Shown here one piece after another: positions 52,044 to 63,680 of a stretch of DNA of 64,000 nt. Position 1 is the first letter of the stretch. Every line of letters starts with the position of its first letter. Location of the stretch: positions 1-64,000 of the forward strand of contig NZ_CP009747.1 of NCBI RefSeq assembly GCF_000800255.1. The letters run 5' to 3'. The notes below the pieces were generated by a model, which saw only the letters and a program-made list of their open reading frames with translations, was not told the origin of the DNA and did not search any database. The translations under genes were made by a program, and so were the position numbers. Origin of the DNA: Pseudomonas parafulva. Lineage in GTDB: Bacteria; Pseudomonadota; Gammaproteobacteria; Pseudomonadales; Pseudomonadaceae.

Positions 52044-52071
52044 CTTGAAGCTGATTTTTCCGACCCCATAT
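52044..52071 (+). promoter_or_regulatory. Heat-shock (sigma-32 type) promoter of grpE
   Basis: CTTGAA (52044-52049, preceded by CC), 14 nt, then CCCCATAT (52064-52071) closely matches the sigma-32 consensus CTTGAA-N13-15-CCCCAT-T. It lies 58 nt before the grpE ATG and probably drives grpE-dnaK. Confidence 0.88.
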
Positions 52072-52128
52072 ACACGCCACACACGGCAGGCATGGCCTGT
52101 ACACCGGAAAATGCGGAGGAGAGCCCCG

Positions 52129-52683
52129 ATGGCTGACGAACAGCTGGATGAACAAAACCTTAATGCCGAAGAAGTCGGTTCCGAGGACCTCGGTGCCCGC
52201 GTTCAGGTGCTCGAGGAGCAGCTGGCCGCCGCCAAGGATCAATCGCTGCGCGTTGCCGCAGACCTGCAGAACATTCGTCGGCGTGCCGAGCAGGATGTCG
52301 AGAAGGCCCACAAGTTCGCCCTGGAGAAATTCGCCGGCGACCTGCTGCCGGTGATCGACAGCCTGGAGCGCGGCCTCGAGCTGTCCAGCGCCGAGGACGA
52401 AGCCATCAAGCCGATGCGCGAAGGGATCGAGCTGACCCTGAAGATGTTCCAGGACACCCTCAAGCGCTACAACCTCGAGCCAGTCGATCCGCACGGCGAA
52501 CCGTTCAATGCCGAGCACCACCAGGCCATGGCCATGCAGGAAAGCGCCGAGGTCGAGCCGAACAGCGTGCTCAAGGTGTTCCAGAAAGGCTATCTGCTCA
52601 ACGGTCGCCTGCTGCGCCCCGCCATGGTGGTGGTCAGCAAGGCGCCAGCAGCGCCTCAACCGTCGATCGATGAAAAGGCTTGA
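52129..52683 (+). CDS. grpE: Nucleotide exchange factor GrpE
   Basis: GrpE releases ADP from DnaK. The product has 184 residues. An acidic N-terminus and long coiled coil (about 25-85, [60 protein letters not shown]) are followed by the beta domain ([31 protein letters not shown]). GGAGGAG precedes ATG 52129. It lies 102 nt before dnaK. Confidence 0.97.
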   Translation: MADEQLDEQNLNAEEVGSEDLGARVQVLEEQLAAAKDQSLRVAADLQNIRRRAEQDVEKAHKFALEKFAGDLLPVIDSLERGLELSSAEDEAIKPMREGIELTLKMFQDTLKRYNLEPVDPHGEPFNAEHHQAMAMQESAEVEPNSVLKVFQKGYLLNGRLLRPAMVVVSKAPAAPQPSIDEKA

Positions 52684-52785
52684 AATCCGTCGGGGCATCC
52701 CCATCTAGGTGTCAAGCCTTCAAGTATTTCCGCAGTTGGCCAATAGCAGTCGCTGCTACCTCATTCAAGTTTCGGGAGAGTTAAC

Positions 52786-54711
52786 ATGGGCAAGATCATC
52801 GGTATCGACCTGGGGACCACCAACTCGTGCGTCTCCATTCTGGAAAACGGTAACGTCAAGGTCATCGAGAACGTCGAAGGTGCGCGTACTACCCCTTCGA
52901 TCGTGGCCTACGCCAACGATGGCGAAATCCTGGTCGGTCAGTCGGCCAAGCGTCAGGCCGTCACCAACCCGCACAATACCCTGTTCGCCGTGAAGCGTCT
53001 GATCGGTCGTCGTTTCGAAGAAGACGTCGTGCAGAAAGACATCAAGCTGGTGCCTTACAAGATCGTCAAGGCCGGCAACGGTGACGCGTGGGTCGAGGCT
53101 GCTGGCAAGGAAATGGCTCCGCCGCAGATCAGCGCCGAAGTCCTGAAAAAGATGAAGAAGACCGCCGAAGACTACCTCGGCGAGCCGGTCACCGAAGCGG
53201 TCATCACCGTTCCGGCCTACTTCAACGACAGCCAGCGTCAGGCCACCAAGGACGCCGGTCGCATCGCCGGCCTGGACGTCAAGCGCATCATCAACGAGCC
53301 GACCGCCGCTGCACTGGCCTACGGCATGGACAAGGCCAAGGGCGACCACACCGTGATCGTCTATGACCTGGGTGGTGGTACGTTCGACGTGTCGGTCATC
53401 GAAATCGCCGAAGTCGATGGCGAGCACCAGTTCGAAGTACTGGCCACCAACGGTGACACCTTCCTCGGTGGCGAAGACTTCGACATGCGCTTGATCGACT
53501 ACCTCGTCGATGAGTTCAAGAAAGAGTCCGGCATGGACTTGAAGAACGATCCGCTGGCGCTGCAGCGTCTGAAGGAAGCCGCTGAGAAAGCCAAGATCGA
53601 GCTGTCCTCGGCCCAGTCCACCGACGTCAACCTGCCGTACATCACTGCCGATGCAACCGGTCCGAAGCACTTGAACGTGAAGATCTCCCGCGCCAAGCTG
53701 GAATCGCTGGTCGAAGACCTGGTCAAGCGCACCATCGAGCCTTGCCGCATCGCGCTGAAAGATGCCGGTATCGACGCCAGCAAGATCGACGACGTGATCC
53801 TGGTCGGTGGCCAGACCCGTATGCCGATGGTGCAGAAAGCCGTTGCCGACTTCTTCGGCAAGGAAGCGCGCAAGGACGTCAACCCGGACGAAGCTGTCGC
53901 CATGGGCGCCGCCATTCAGGGCGCGGTTCTGGCCGGTGACGTCAAGGACGTGCTGCTGCTGGACGTCAGCCCGCTGACCCTGGGTATCGAAACCATGGGC
54001 GGCGTGATGACGCCGCTGATCGAGAAGAACACCACCATCCCGACCAAGAAGTCGCAGGTGTTCTCGACCGCCGACGACAACCAGGCTGCGGTGACCATCC
54101 ATGTGCTGCAGGGCGAGCGCAAGCAAGCCACGCAGAACAAGTCGCTGGGCAAGTTCGACCTGGCCGACATTCCGCCAGCGCCGCGTGGCATGCCACAGAT
54201 CGAAGTGACCTTCGACATCGACGCCAACGGCATCCTGCACGTCAGCGCGAAGGACAAGGCTACTGGTAAGTCGCAGTCGATCGTGATCAAGGCCAACTCC
54301 GGTCTGTCGGACGAGGAAATCGAGCGCATGGTGCGTGATGCCGAGGCCAACGCCGAGGAAGACCGCAAGTTCGAAGAGCTGGCCGCTGCCCGTAACCAGG
54401 GCGACGCACTGGTTCACTCGACCCGCAAGATGGTGGCCGACGCAGGCGACAAGGTCACTGCCGACGAGAAGGCGGCGATCGAAGCGGCCGTGGTCGCGCT
54501 CGAAGCTGCGGTGAAGGGTGACGACAAGGCGGCCATCGACGCCAAGGTCGAGGAGCTGTCCAAGGTGTCCGCGCCAGTCGCTCAGAAGATGTATGCCGAG
54601 CAGCAAGGCGAACAGCCTCAGGGCGGCGCCCAGCAGGCGGAACCTGAAGCCAAGCACGACGACGTGGTCGACGCCGAGTTCGAAGAAGTGAAAGATCACA
54701 ACAAGCAGTAA
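52786..54711 (+). CDS. dnaK: Chaperone DnaK (Hsp70)
   Basis: DnaK is the ATP-driven chaperone for unfolded and regulatory proteins. The product has 641 residues. It begins [22 protein letters not shown]. Hsp70 signatures [16 protein letters not shown] and [14 protein letters not shown] are present, then the interdomain linker [12 protein letters not shown], the substrate-binding domain, and the C-terminal [13 protein letters not shown] tail. GGGAGAG precedes the ATG. The gene lies in the order grpE-dnaK-dnaJ. Confidence 0.98.
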   Translation: MGKIIGIDLGTTNSCVSILENGNVKVIENVEGARTTPSIVAYANDGEILVGQSAKRQAVTNPHNTLFAVKRLIGRRFEEDVVQKDIKLVPYKIVKAGNGDAWVEAAGKEMAPPQISAEVLKKMKKTAEDYLGEPVTEAVITVPAYFNDSQRQATKDAGRIAGLDVKRIINEPTAAALAYGMDKAKGDHTVIVYDLGGGTFDVSVIEIAEVDGEHQFEVLATNGDTFLGGEDFDMRLIDYLVDEFKKESGMDLKNDPLALQRLKEAAEKAKIELSSAQSTDVNLPYITADATGPKHLNVKISRAKLESLVEDLVKRTIEPCRIALKDAGIDASKIDDVILVGGQTRMPMVQKAVADFFGKEARKDVNPDEAVAMGAAIQGAVLAGDVKDVLLLDVSPLTLGIETMGGVMTPLIEKNTTIPTKKSQVFSTADDNQAAVTIHVLQGERKQATQNKSLGKFDLADIPPAPRGMPQIEVTFDIDANGILHVSAKDKATGKSQSIVIKANSGLSDEEIERMVRDAEANAEEDRKFEELAAARNQGDALVHSTRKMVADAGDKVTADEKAAIEAAVVALEAAVKGDDKAAIDAKVEELSKVSAPVAQKMYAEQQGEQPQGGAQQAEPEAKHDDVVDAEFEEVKDHNKQ

Positions 54712-54771
54712 TTTCTGCATGTTGTCGGCCGGTTCAGCGGCATTGGTCGCTGAGCTGGTAGGATGTCGCCG

Positions 54772-54791
54772 CGCGGGGGCTTGCTCCCGCG
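54772..54791 (+). other. Hairpin in the dnaK-dnaJ spacer
   Basis: CGCGGGGGC-TT-GCTCCCGCG can form a stem of about 8 bp (one G-T pair) within the 201-nt gap. With no T-run it may reduce, rather than stop, readthrough to dnaJ. The rest of the gap shows no gene. Confidence 0.4.
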
Positions 54792-54912
54792 TTGGCGTGT
54801 CTGGAACACGGGAAATATTTCCAGCATCTGTCAGGGCGCATCAGGCGTGTTGCGGCAGGTGCTGACGGCACGGTGCACAGATGCCGAAAGCCCTCAAGAG
54901 TGCGAATGACCT

Positions 54913-56854
<1,942 letters not shown>

Positions 56855-56900
56855 ACGCGTAGGCCTGTCGCATACGTGTGTCTAAACGGCACATCTGCGG

Positions 56901-56929
56901 TAGACCGAGAGCTCACTTTTCTGTAAACT
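56901..56929 (+). promoter_or_regulatory. Candidate carAB promoter
   Basis: TAGACC (56901-56906) and TAAACT (56924-56929) are separated by 17 nt; each matches the -35 or -10 consensus at four of six positions. A TGTCGC sequence like half of a Pseudomonas ArgR site is at 56866-56871. Any carAB promoter must lie before the terminator at 56981, as there is no room after it. Confidence 0.35.
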
Positions 56930-56934
56930 ACAGC

Positions 56935-56952
56935 TTTAGTGTATCCACTAAA
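56935..56952 (+). promoter_or_regulatory. Dyad near the likely carAB transcription start
   Basis: TTTAGTG-TATC-CACTAAA is a perfect 7-bp inverted repeat just after the candidate -10 box. A second dyad, CTGTA-AAC-TACAG (56921-56933), overlaps that box. These could be operator sites or 5' RNA hairpins. Confidence 0.4.
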
Positions 56953-56980
56953 AGCGCGCAGAGAATTGAATTCAGCACAT

Positions 56981-57020
56981 AAAAGCGGGGTGACGTATCC
57001 ATACGGCACTCCGCTTTTTT
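56981..57020 (+). terminator. Attenuator-like terminator in the carAB leader
   Basis: A long stem pairs AAAAGCGG with CCGCTTTT, then GTG with CAC and CGTAT with ATACG, with one G-T pair and one mismatch, and a T6 run follows. It ends 45 nt before the carA start. It may also end dapB transcripts. Confidence 0.85.
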
Positions 57021-57065
57021 GCAACCTGCGATCGCCCCTTCATGCGTCATTTACGGGAGGTCTTC

Positions 57066-58202
57066 TTGACAAAGCCAGCCATACTCGCCCTTGCTGATGG
57101 CAGCATTTTTCGCGGTGAGGCCATTGGGGCCGACGGTCAAACCGTTGGTGAGGTGGTGTTCAACACCGCTATGACCGGCTACCAGGAAATCCTTACAGAC
57201 CCTTCCTACGCCCAGCAGATCGTCACTCTGACCTACCCGCACATCGGCAACACCGGCACCACCGCCGAAGACGCCGAGTCCGACCGCGTCTGGTCGGCAG
57301 GTCTGGTGATCCGCGACCTGCCGCTGCTGGCCAGCAACTGGCGCAACACCCAGTCGCTGCCCGAGTACCTCAAGGCCAACAACGTGGTGGCCATCGCCGG
57401 TATCGATACCCGTCGCCTGACCCGCATCCTGCGTGAGAAGGGCGCTCAGAACGGTTGCATCCTGGCCGGCGACGACATCAGCGAAGAAGCCGCCATCGCC
57501 GCCGCTCGTGGTTTCCCGGGCCTCAAGGGCATGGACCTGGCCAAGGAAGTCAGCACCAAGGAGCGTTATGAGTGGCGCTCCAGCGTTTGGGAGCTGAAAA
57601 CTGACAGCCACCCGACCCGCGAAGCGTCCGAGCTGCCTTACCACGTGGTCGCCTACGACTATGGCGTCAAGTTGAACATCCTGCGCATGCTGGTCGCCCG
57701 TGGTTGCCGCCTGACCGTCGTGCCAGCGCAAACCCCGGCCAGCGAAGTGCTCGCGCTCAACCCCGACGGCGTATTCCTGTCCAACGGCCCGGGCGATCCC
57801 GAGCCGTGCGACTACGCCATCGAGGCGATCAAGGCCATTCTCGAAACCGACATCCCGGTCTTCGGTATCTGCCTCGGTCACCAACTGCTGGCCTTGGCCT
57901 CCGGTGCCAAGACCGTGAAGATGGGCCACGGTCACCACGGCGCCAACCACCCGGTCCAGGACCTGGACACCGGCGTGGTGATGATCACCAGTCAGAACCA
58001 CGGTTTCGCCGTCGATGAAGCCACCTTGCCAGGCAATGTGCGCGCCATCCACAAGTCGCTGTTCGACGGTACCTTGCAGGGCATCGAACGCACCGACAAG
58101 AGCGCGTTCAGCTTCCAGGGCCACCCTGAAGCGAGCCCCGGCCCGACCGACGTCGCGCCACTGTTCGATCGTTTCATCGATGCCATGGCCAAGCGCCGCT
58201 GA
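57066..58202 (+). CDS. carA: Carbamoyl-phosphate synthase small (glutaminase) subunit
   Basis: CarA releases ammonia from glutamine for carbamoyl phosphate, used in arginine and pyrimidine synthesis. The product has 378 residues, as for P. aeruginosa CarA. The start is TTG 57066, with GGGAGG at 57054-57059; the ATG at 57042 has no ribosome site. The N-terminus is (M)[20 protein letters not shown]. The class I amidotransferase triad is seen in [12 protein letters not shown] (Cys) and [10 protein letters not shown] (His, Glu). The carB gene follows after 106 nt. Confidence 0.97.
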   Translation: MTKPAILALADGSIFRGEAIGADGQTVGEVVFNTAMTGYQEILTDPSYAQQIVTLTYPHIGNTGTTAEDAESDRVWSAGLVIRDLPLLASNWRNTQSLPEYLKANNVVAIAGIDTRRLTRILREKGAQNGCILAGDDISEEAAIAAARGFPGLKGMDLAKEVSTKERYEWRSSVWELKTDSHPTREASELPYHVVAYDYGVKLNILRMLVARGCRLTVVPAQTPASEVLALNPDGVFLSNGPGDPEPCDYAIEAIKAILETDIPVFGICLGHQLLALASGAKTVKMGHGHHGANHPVQDLDTGVVMITSQNHGFAVDEATLPGNVRAIHKSLFDGTLQGIERTDKSAFSFQGHPEASPGPTDVAPLFDRFIDAMAKRR

Positions 58203-58308
58203 GCATCCTGCATCGAGGCCCCGGACCGGCCTGTGCCGTGTCCGGAAGCGCCTGACCCAGATTGTTCAAGACGGCTTGCCGACTGACCCGCGGATTTGAG
58301 TGACAACC

Positions 58309-61300
58309 ATGCCAAAACGTACAGACATCAAAAGCATCCTGATTCTCGGCGCTGGCCCGATCGTGATCGGCCAGGCCTGTGAATTCGACTATTCCGGCGC
58401 CCAGGCTTGCAAAGCCCTGCGCGAGGAAGGTTTCCGCGTCATCCTGGTGAATTCCAACCCGGCCACCATCATGACCGACCCGGCCATGGCCGACGCCACC
58501 TACATCGAGCCGATAAAGTGGCAGTCGGTGGCCAAGATCATCGAGAAAGAACGTCCAGACGCGGTGCTTCCGACCATGGGCGGTCAGACCGCGCTGAACT
58601 GCGCCCTGGATCTGGAGCGCCATGGCGTTCTGGAGAAGTTCGGCGTAGAGATGATCGGCGCCAACGCCGACACCATCGACAAGGCCGAGGACCGTTCGCG
58701 CTTCGACAAGGCAATGAAGGACATCGGTCTGGAATGCCCGCGTTCGGGCATCGCCCATAGCATGGAAGAGGCCAATGCGGTCCTGGAAAAGCTGGGCTTC
58801 CCGTGCATCATCCGTCCGTCCTTCACCATGGGTGGCACCGGTGGCGGCATCGCCTACAACCGTGAAGAGTTCGAGGAAATCTGCGCCCGTGGTCTGGACC
58901 TGTCGCCGACCAAGGAACTGCTGATCGACGAGTCGCTGATCGGCTGGAAGGAATACGAGATGGAGGTGGTCCGCGACAAGAAGGACAACTGCATCATCGT
59001 CTGCTCCATCGAAAACTTCGATCCGATGGGCGTACACACCGGCGACTCGATCACCGTCGCGCCGGCGCAGACGCTTACCGACAAGGAATACCAGATCATG
59101 CGCAACGCCTCGCTGGCGGTGCTGCGTGAGATCGGCGTCGAAACCGGCGGTTCCAACGTGCAGTTCGGCATCTGCCCGAACACCGGCCGTATGGTCGTGA
59201 TCGAGATGAACCCACGGGTTTCTCGTTCCTCGGCCCTGGCCTCCAAGGCCACCGGCTTCCCGATCGCCAAGATCGCGGCCAAGTTGGCAGTCGGCTACAC
59301 CCTCGATGAGCTGCAGAACGATATCACCGGCGGTCGCACCCCGGCGTCCTTCGAGCCTTCGATCGACTATGTCGTCACCAAGCTGCCCCGCTTCGCCTTC
59401 GAGAAGTTCCCCAAGGCCGACGCGCGCCTGACCACCCAGATGAAGTCCGTGGGTGAAGTCATGGCCATCGGTCGCACCTTCCAGGAATCCCTGCAGAAAG
59501 CCCTGCGCGGCCTGGAAGTTGGTGCCTGCGGTCTGGACCCGAAAGTGGATCTGGCCAGTTCCGAAGCGTCGAGCATTCTCAAGCGTGAGCTGACCGTGCC
59601 CGGTGCCGAGCGTATCTGGTATGTGGCCGATGCCCTGCGCGCCGGCATGAGCCGCGACGAAATCTTCGCCCTCACCGGCATCGACCACTGGTTCCTGGTG
59701 CAGCTCGAAGACCTGATCAAGGAAGAGGAGAAGGTCAAGACCCTCGGCCTGGCCGACATCGACAAGGCCCTGATGCTGCGCCTCAAGCGCAAGGGCTTCT
59801 CCGACCAGCGCCTGGCCAAGCTGCTGGGCGTGACCGACAAGAATCTGCGTCGTCACCGCCATAAGCTCGACGTGCTGCCGGTTTACAAGCGCGTCGACAC
59901 GTGCGCCGCCGAATTCGCCACCGACACCGCCTACCTGTACTCCACGTACGAAGAAGAGTGCGAGGCCAATCCGTCGACCCGCGACAAGATCATGATCCTC
60001 GGGGGTGGCCCGAACCGTATCGGCCAAGGTATCGAGTTCGACTACTGCTGCGTGCACGCCGCTTTGGCGCTGCGTGAAGACGGGTACGAGACCATCATGG
60101 TCAACTGCAACCCTGAAACCGTCTCCACCGACTACGACACCTCGGATCGTCTGTACTTCGAACCGCTGACCCTGGAAGACGTGCTGGAAGTCTGCCGCGT
60201 CGAGAAGCCTAAAGGCGTCATCGTCCATTACGGTGGTCAGACTCCGCTGAAACTGGCCCGCGCCCTTGAAGAGGCAGGCGTACCGATCATCGGCACCAGC
60301 CCGGACGCCATCGACCGTGCCGAAGACCGTGAGCGCTTCCAGCAGATGGTCCAGCGCCTGAACCTGCTGCAGCCGCCGAATGCGACCGTGCGCAGCGAAG
60401 AGGAAGCCATCCGTGCCGCCGGTGATATTGGCTACCCGCTGGTGGTGCGTCCGTCCTATGTGCTGGGCGGCCGTGCGATGGAGATCGTCTACGAGCTGGA
60501 CGAGCTCAAGCGCTACCTGCGCGAAGCGGTGCAAGTGTCCAACGACAGCCCGGTGCTGCTCGACCACTTCCTCAACTGTGCCATCGAGATGGACGTGGAC
60601 GCTGTCTGCGACGGTACCGACGTGGTCATCGGCGCGATCATGCAGCATATCGAGCAGGCCGGCGTCCACTCCGGCGACTCGGCATGCTCGCTGCCGCCCT
60701 ACTCGCTGAGCAAGGGCGTGCAGGACGAAGTCCGCGAGCAAGTGCGCAAAATGGCGCTGGAGTTGGGCGTGGTCGGATTGATGAACGTGCAGTTGGCGCT
60801 GCAGGGCGACAAGATCTACGTGATCGAGGTCAACCCGCGTGCCTCGCGTACCGTACCGTTCGTATCCAAGTGCATCGGCACTTCGCTGGCGATGATCGCT
60901 GCACGCGTGATGGCCGGTAAGTCGCTCAAGGAGCTGGGCTTCACCGAGGAAATCATCCCGAACTTCTACAGCGTCAAGGAAGCCGTCTTCCCGTTCGCCA
61001 AGTTCCCAGGGGTTGACCCGATCCTCGGCCCTGAGATGAAATCCACCGGTGAGGTGATGGGTGTGGGCGACAGCTTCGGTGAGGCCTTCGCCAAAGCCCA
61101 GATGGGGGCTAGCGAAGTGTTGCCAAGCGGCGGCACCGCATTCATCAGTGTGCGCGACGACGACAAGCCGCAAGTGGCTGCCGTTGCCCGTGATTTGATC
61201 ACCCTGGGCTTCGAGGTGGTCGCTACTGCCGGGACTGCCAAGGTAATCGAGGCTGCCGGTCTGAAAGTGCGTCGTGTCAACAAGGTGACCGAGGGTCGCC

Positions 61301-61530
61301 CGCATGTGGTCGACATGATCAAGAACGACGAAGTGTCGCTGATCATCAATACCACCGAAGGCCGCCAGTCGATCGCCGATTCCTACTCGATTCGCCGTAA
61401 TGCGCTGCAGCACAAGATCTACTGCACCACTACGATCGCGGCGGGTGAAGCCATCTGCGAGGCGCTGAAATTCGGTCCTGAGAAGACCGTTCGTCGCCTG
61501 CAGGATCTGCATGCAGGACTCAAAGCATGA
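58309..61530 (+). CDS. carB: Carbamoyl-phosphate synthase large subunit
   Basis: CarB makes carbamoyl phosphate from bicarbonate, ammonia and two ATP. The product has 1073 residues. Two homologous ATP-grasp halves are seen, the first with [28 protein letters not shown] and the second with [26 protein letters not shown]. An oligomerisation region joins them, and a C-terminal MGS-like allosteric domain (about 935-1073) binds UMP and ornithine. ATG 58309 is used; a GTG three codons earlier is the alternative. The stop overlaps greA (ATGA). Confidence 0.98.
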   Translation: MPKRTDIKSILILGAGPIVIGQACEFDYSGAQACKALREEGFRVILVNSNPATIMTDPAMADATYIEPIKWQSVAKIIEKERPDAVLPTMGGQTALNCALDLERHGVLEKFGVEMIGANADTIDKAEDRSRFDKAMKDIGLECPRSGIAHSMEEANAVLEKLGFPCIIRPSFTMGGTGGGIAYNREEFEEICARGLDLSPTKELLIDESLIGWKEYEMEVVRDKKDNCIIVCSIENFDPMGVHTGDSITVAPAQTLTDKEYQIMRNASLAVLREIGVETGGSNVQFGICPNTGRMVVIEMNPRVSRSSALASKATGFPIAKIAAKLAVGYTLDELQNDITGGRTPASFEPSIDYVVTKLPRFAFEKFPKADARLTTQMKSVGEVMAIGRTFQESLQKALRGLEVGACGLDPKVDLASSEASSILKRELTVPGAERIWYVADALRAGMSRDEIFALTGIDHWFLVQLEDLIKEEEKVKTLGLADIDKALMLRLKRKGFSDQRLAKLLGVTDKNLRRHRHKLDVLPVYKRVDTCAAEFATDTAYLYSTYEEECEANPSTRDKIMILGGGPNRIGQGIEFDYCCVHAALALREDGYETIMVNCNPETVSTDYDTSDRLYFEPLTLEDVLEVCRVEKPKGVIVHYGGQTPLKLARALEEAGVPIIGTSPDAIDRAEDRERFQQMVQRLNLLQPPNATVRSEEEAIRAAGDIGYPLVVRPSYVLGGRAMEIVYELDELKRYLREAVQVSNDSPVLLDHFLNCAIEMDVDAVCDGTDVVIGAIMQHIEQAGVHSGDSACSLPPYSLSKGVQDEVREQVRKMALELGVVGLMNVQLALQGDKIYVIEVNPRASRTVPFVSKCIGTSLAMIAARVMAGKSLKELGFTEEIIPNFYSVKEAVFPFAKFPGVDPILGPEMKSTGEVMGVGDSFGEAFAKAQMGASEVLPSGGTAFISVRDDDKPQVAAVARDLITLGFEVVATAGTAKVIEAAGLKVRRVNKVTEGRPHVVDMIKNDEVSLIINTTEGRQSIADSYSIRRNALQHKIYCTTTIAAGEAICEALKFGPEKTVRRLQDLHAGLKA

Positions 61531-62009
61531 GCATTACCAAATATCCGATGACCGTCCAGGGCGCCCGCGCCCTGGAAGAAGAGCTGCTTTTCCTCAGCAA
61601 GACCGAGCGCCCGCGCCTGAGCCAGGCGATCGGTGAAGCGCGTGAGCTGGGCGATCTCAAGGAGAATGCCGAGTACCATGCCGCCCGCGAGGAACAGGGC
61701 ATGGTCGAAGCACGTATCCGCGATATCGAAGGTCGGTTGCAGAACTCGGTGGTGATCGATGTCACCACCATCGCTCACACCGGCAAGGTCATCTTCGGTA
61801 CCACCGTCGTGTTGGCCAACACCGAGAACGATGACGAGGTGACCTACCAGATCGTCGGCGAGGACGAAGCTGACGTTAGGCAAGGCAAGCTGTCGAGCAG
61901 CGCACCCATCGCCCGCGCCATCATTGGCAAGGAAGAGGGTGATACCGTCGTGGTCAAGACCCCGAGCGGAACCGTCGAGTACGAGATTGTCGAAGTCAAG
62001 CACATCTGA
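61527..62009 (+). CDS. greA: Transcript cleavage factor GreA
   Basis: GreA rescues backtracked RNA polymerase by stimulating transcript cleavage. The product has 160 residues. The N-terminal coiled coil carries the tip acidic residues in [17 protein letters not shown], and the C-terminal FKBP-like domain has [17 protein letters not shown]. It overlaps the carB stop by 4 nt, the Pseudomonas arrangement. Confidence 0.97.
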   Translation: MSITKYPMTVQGARALEEELLFLSKTERPRLSQAIGEARELGDLKENAEYHAAREEQGMVEARIRDIEGRLQNSVVIDVTTIAHTGKVIFGTTVVLANTENDDEVTYQIVGEDEADVRQGKLSSSAPIARAIIGKEEGDTVVVKTPSGTVEYEIVEVKHI

Positions 62010-62436
62010 CCGGCGCCAGCGCGCGCCGTCCCTGGAGGGGATCCTCTGGCAACTGGCCCAGGTGTTCTGGGTCGGCGGCCTGTGGGTTTTCCATGTGGGG
62101 CTGGTACCGGCGCTCAAGGTCAGTGGCCTGGCGCCTTTGCTGGTGCAGGACATCGCCGGGCAGATCGACCGCTGGTTGATTGGCGTGGCGCTGCTTGGGC
62201 TGTTGACTCAGCTGGCCGTGCTGGCGCGGGTCGAGGGTCTATCGGCGTGGTGGCGGCAGTTCCGCGGCCAAATGCTACTGCTTGGCCTGGGCGCCTGTGT
62301 GGGGTACTACACGCTGCGCTACGGCATATCTGTTGGTGAGCGCTGGCAGATGTTCTGTTTCCTGGTGCTGGGTTTTTCCGGCATCGTGCTGGTGGCCCAG
62401 CCGGTTCCTGTCAGGGCGCGCAAGGCGCGCCACTGA
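61987..62436 (+). CDS. DUF4149-type membrane protein
   Basis: The product has about 149 residues with four predicted membrane helices: [61 protein letters not shown] and [19 protein letters not shown]. The family is found after greA in Pseudomonas; its function is unknown. No ATG exists in a sensible place; TTG 61987 inside the end of greA (23-nt overlap) is the best start, and CTG 62032 is an alternative. The coding frame is certain, the start is not. Confidence 0.75.
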   Translation: MSKSSTSDRRQRAPSLEGILWQLAQVFWVGGLWVFHVGLVPALKVSGLAPLLVQDIAGQIDRWLIGVALLGLLTQLAVLARVEGLSAWWRQFRGQMLLLGLGACVGYYTLRYGISVGERWQMFCFLVLGFSGIVLVAQPVPVRARKARH

Positions 62437-62448
62437 CGGGCGTCACCG

Positions 62449-62757
62449 TCACTTGTAGCGGTGGATGTTGGACAGTTGCTTGTTCGGCTGCGGGTTCTTG
62501 CGATAGATCAGCGCCTTCTTGCCGATGGTCTGCACCAGCTCGGCACGGCCAGCCTTGCACAGTTCGGCGATGGCAGCGGCGCGCTCCTCGCGATCTTCCG
62601 AGCGAATCTCGATCTTGATCAGCTCATGATCGACGAGCGCACGCTCCAGCTCGGCGATCACACCTTCATTGAGCCCATTGCCGGCAACGATCAGGACCGG
62701 CTTCAGGTCATGGCCAATGGACTTGTACTGTTTCTTCTGCTCGTTATTGAGCGGCAT
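62449..62757 (-). CDS. yhbY: YhbY-family RNA-binding (CRM domain) protein
   Basis: YhbY is a small RNA-binding protein associated with pre-50S ribosomal particles. The product has 102 residues. MPLNNEQKKQYKSIGHDLKPVLIVAGNGLNEGVIAELERALVDHELIKIEI is the CRM domain with its GxxG-like loop (AGNGLNEG). ATG 62757 is preferred to the longer frame. It is divergent from rlmE, a pair conserved in gamma-proteobacteria, and converges on the DUF4149 gene 12 nt away. Confidence 0.94.
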   Translation of the reverse strand: MPLNNEQKKQYKSIGHDLKPVLIVAGNGLNEGVIAELERALVDHELIKIEIRSEDREERAAAIAELCKAGRAELVQTIGKKALIYRKNPQPNKQLSNIHRYK

Positions 62758-62859
62758 AATCTGACCCTTTTCGTCTGATTCTGTAAAATTGGTGGCCATT
62801 TTACCCGAGGGCCCGTGGCTCCGCCCAGTCAATCACGACGCTAATCATCGAGGTGCCCC

Positions 62860-63486
62860 GTGGCGCAGCGTTCTAAAAGCAGCCATAACTGGCTGAGAGA
62901 GCATTTCAACGATCCATTCGTGAAGCAGGCGCAGAAGGATGGCTACCGTTCGCGCGCAAGCTACAAACTGTTGGAGATACAGGAAAAGGATCGACTCATT
63001 CGTCCCGGAATGAGCGTGATCGACCTGGGCGCCGCGCCGGGTGGCTGGTCACAGGTGACCAGTCGTCTGATCGGCGGGCAAGGGCGGTTGATCGCCTCCG
63101 ATATTCTGGAAATGGATTCGATTCCCGATGTCACCTTCATCCAAGGCGACTTCACCCAGGATTCGGTGCTCGAGCAGATCCTGCAGGCCGTCGGCGATTC
63201 GCACGTCGACCTTGTGATTTCCGATATGGCCCCCAATATGAGTGGTACGCCTGCCGTGGACATGCCGCGCGCTATGTTCCTCTGCGAGCTGGCACTGGAC
63301 CTGGCCGCTCGCGTGCTCAAGCCGGGTGGCGACTTCCTGATCAAGATTTTCCAGGGAGAGGGTTTCGACGTGTACCTCAAGGAAGTGCGCAGCAAGTTCG
63401 ACAAGGTGCAGATGCGCAAGCCTTCGTCGTCTCGGGATCGCTCCCGTGAACAGTATCTGCTGGCCAGGGGGTACAAAGGCGAATGA
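62860..63486 (+). CDS. rlmE: 23S rRNA (uridine-2'-O-)-methyltransferase RlmE (FtsJ/RrmJ)
   Basis: RlmE methylates U2552 of 23S rRNA late in 50S assembly. The product has 208 residues. The SAM motif is [14 protein letters not shown], and the catalytic K-D-K-E set is represented by the Lys in RASYKLLEI, the Asp in LVISDMAPN, the Lys in [13 protein letters not shown] and a following Glu. The start is GTG 62860 after GAGGTG. It lies upstream of ftsH as in E. coli. Confidence 0.96.
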   Translation: MAQRSKSSHNWLREHFNDPFVKQAQKDGYRSRASYKLLEIQEKDRLIRPGMSVIDLGAAPGGWSQVTSRLIGGQGRLIASDILEMDSIPDVTFIQGDFTQDSVLEQILQAVGDSHVDLVISDMAPNMSGTPAVDMPRAMFLCELALDLAARVLKPGGDFLIKIFQGEGFDVYLKEVRSKFDKVQMRKPSSSRDRSREQYLLARGYKGE

Positions 63487-63501
63487 GCAGGAATTGCCAC
63501 A

Positions 63502-63530
63502 ATGGCCGATAGTTAATTCCAATCGGCCAT
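63502..63530. other. Inverted repeat between rlmE and ftsH
   Basis: ATGGCCGAT-N11-ATCGGCCAT is a perfect 9-bp dyad starting 15 nt after the rlmE stop. It has no T-run. It may end rlmE transcripts or act as an operator for ftsH. The remaining 150 nt to ftsH probably holds its promoter. Confidence 0.5.
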
Positions 63531-63680
63531 GAAATCAGCAACGTCCGAACTTCGTGTAGTCTAGGTTTCACAAAGGGTTACAGACGGTGCCTGCGGATGC
63601 GCAGGTAATGTAGTAAGTTAGGGCGGTGATTATCATGCGAGGCACGGCTGCGTCGTGCGCCGACCTCAGAGGGTAGCTAA

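Noticed and set aside
52765..54720. Minus-strand open frame of 651 codons opposite dnaK
   Set aside because: This antisense frame of dnaK is a well-known annotation artefact in GC-rich genomes.
58174..61512. Minus-strand open frame of 1112 codons opposite carB
   Set aside because: It mirrors carB exactly, lacks any recognisable domain and is a product of high GC codon use; carB is unmistakable.
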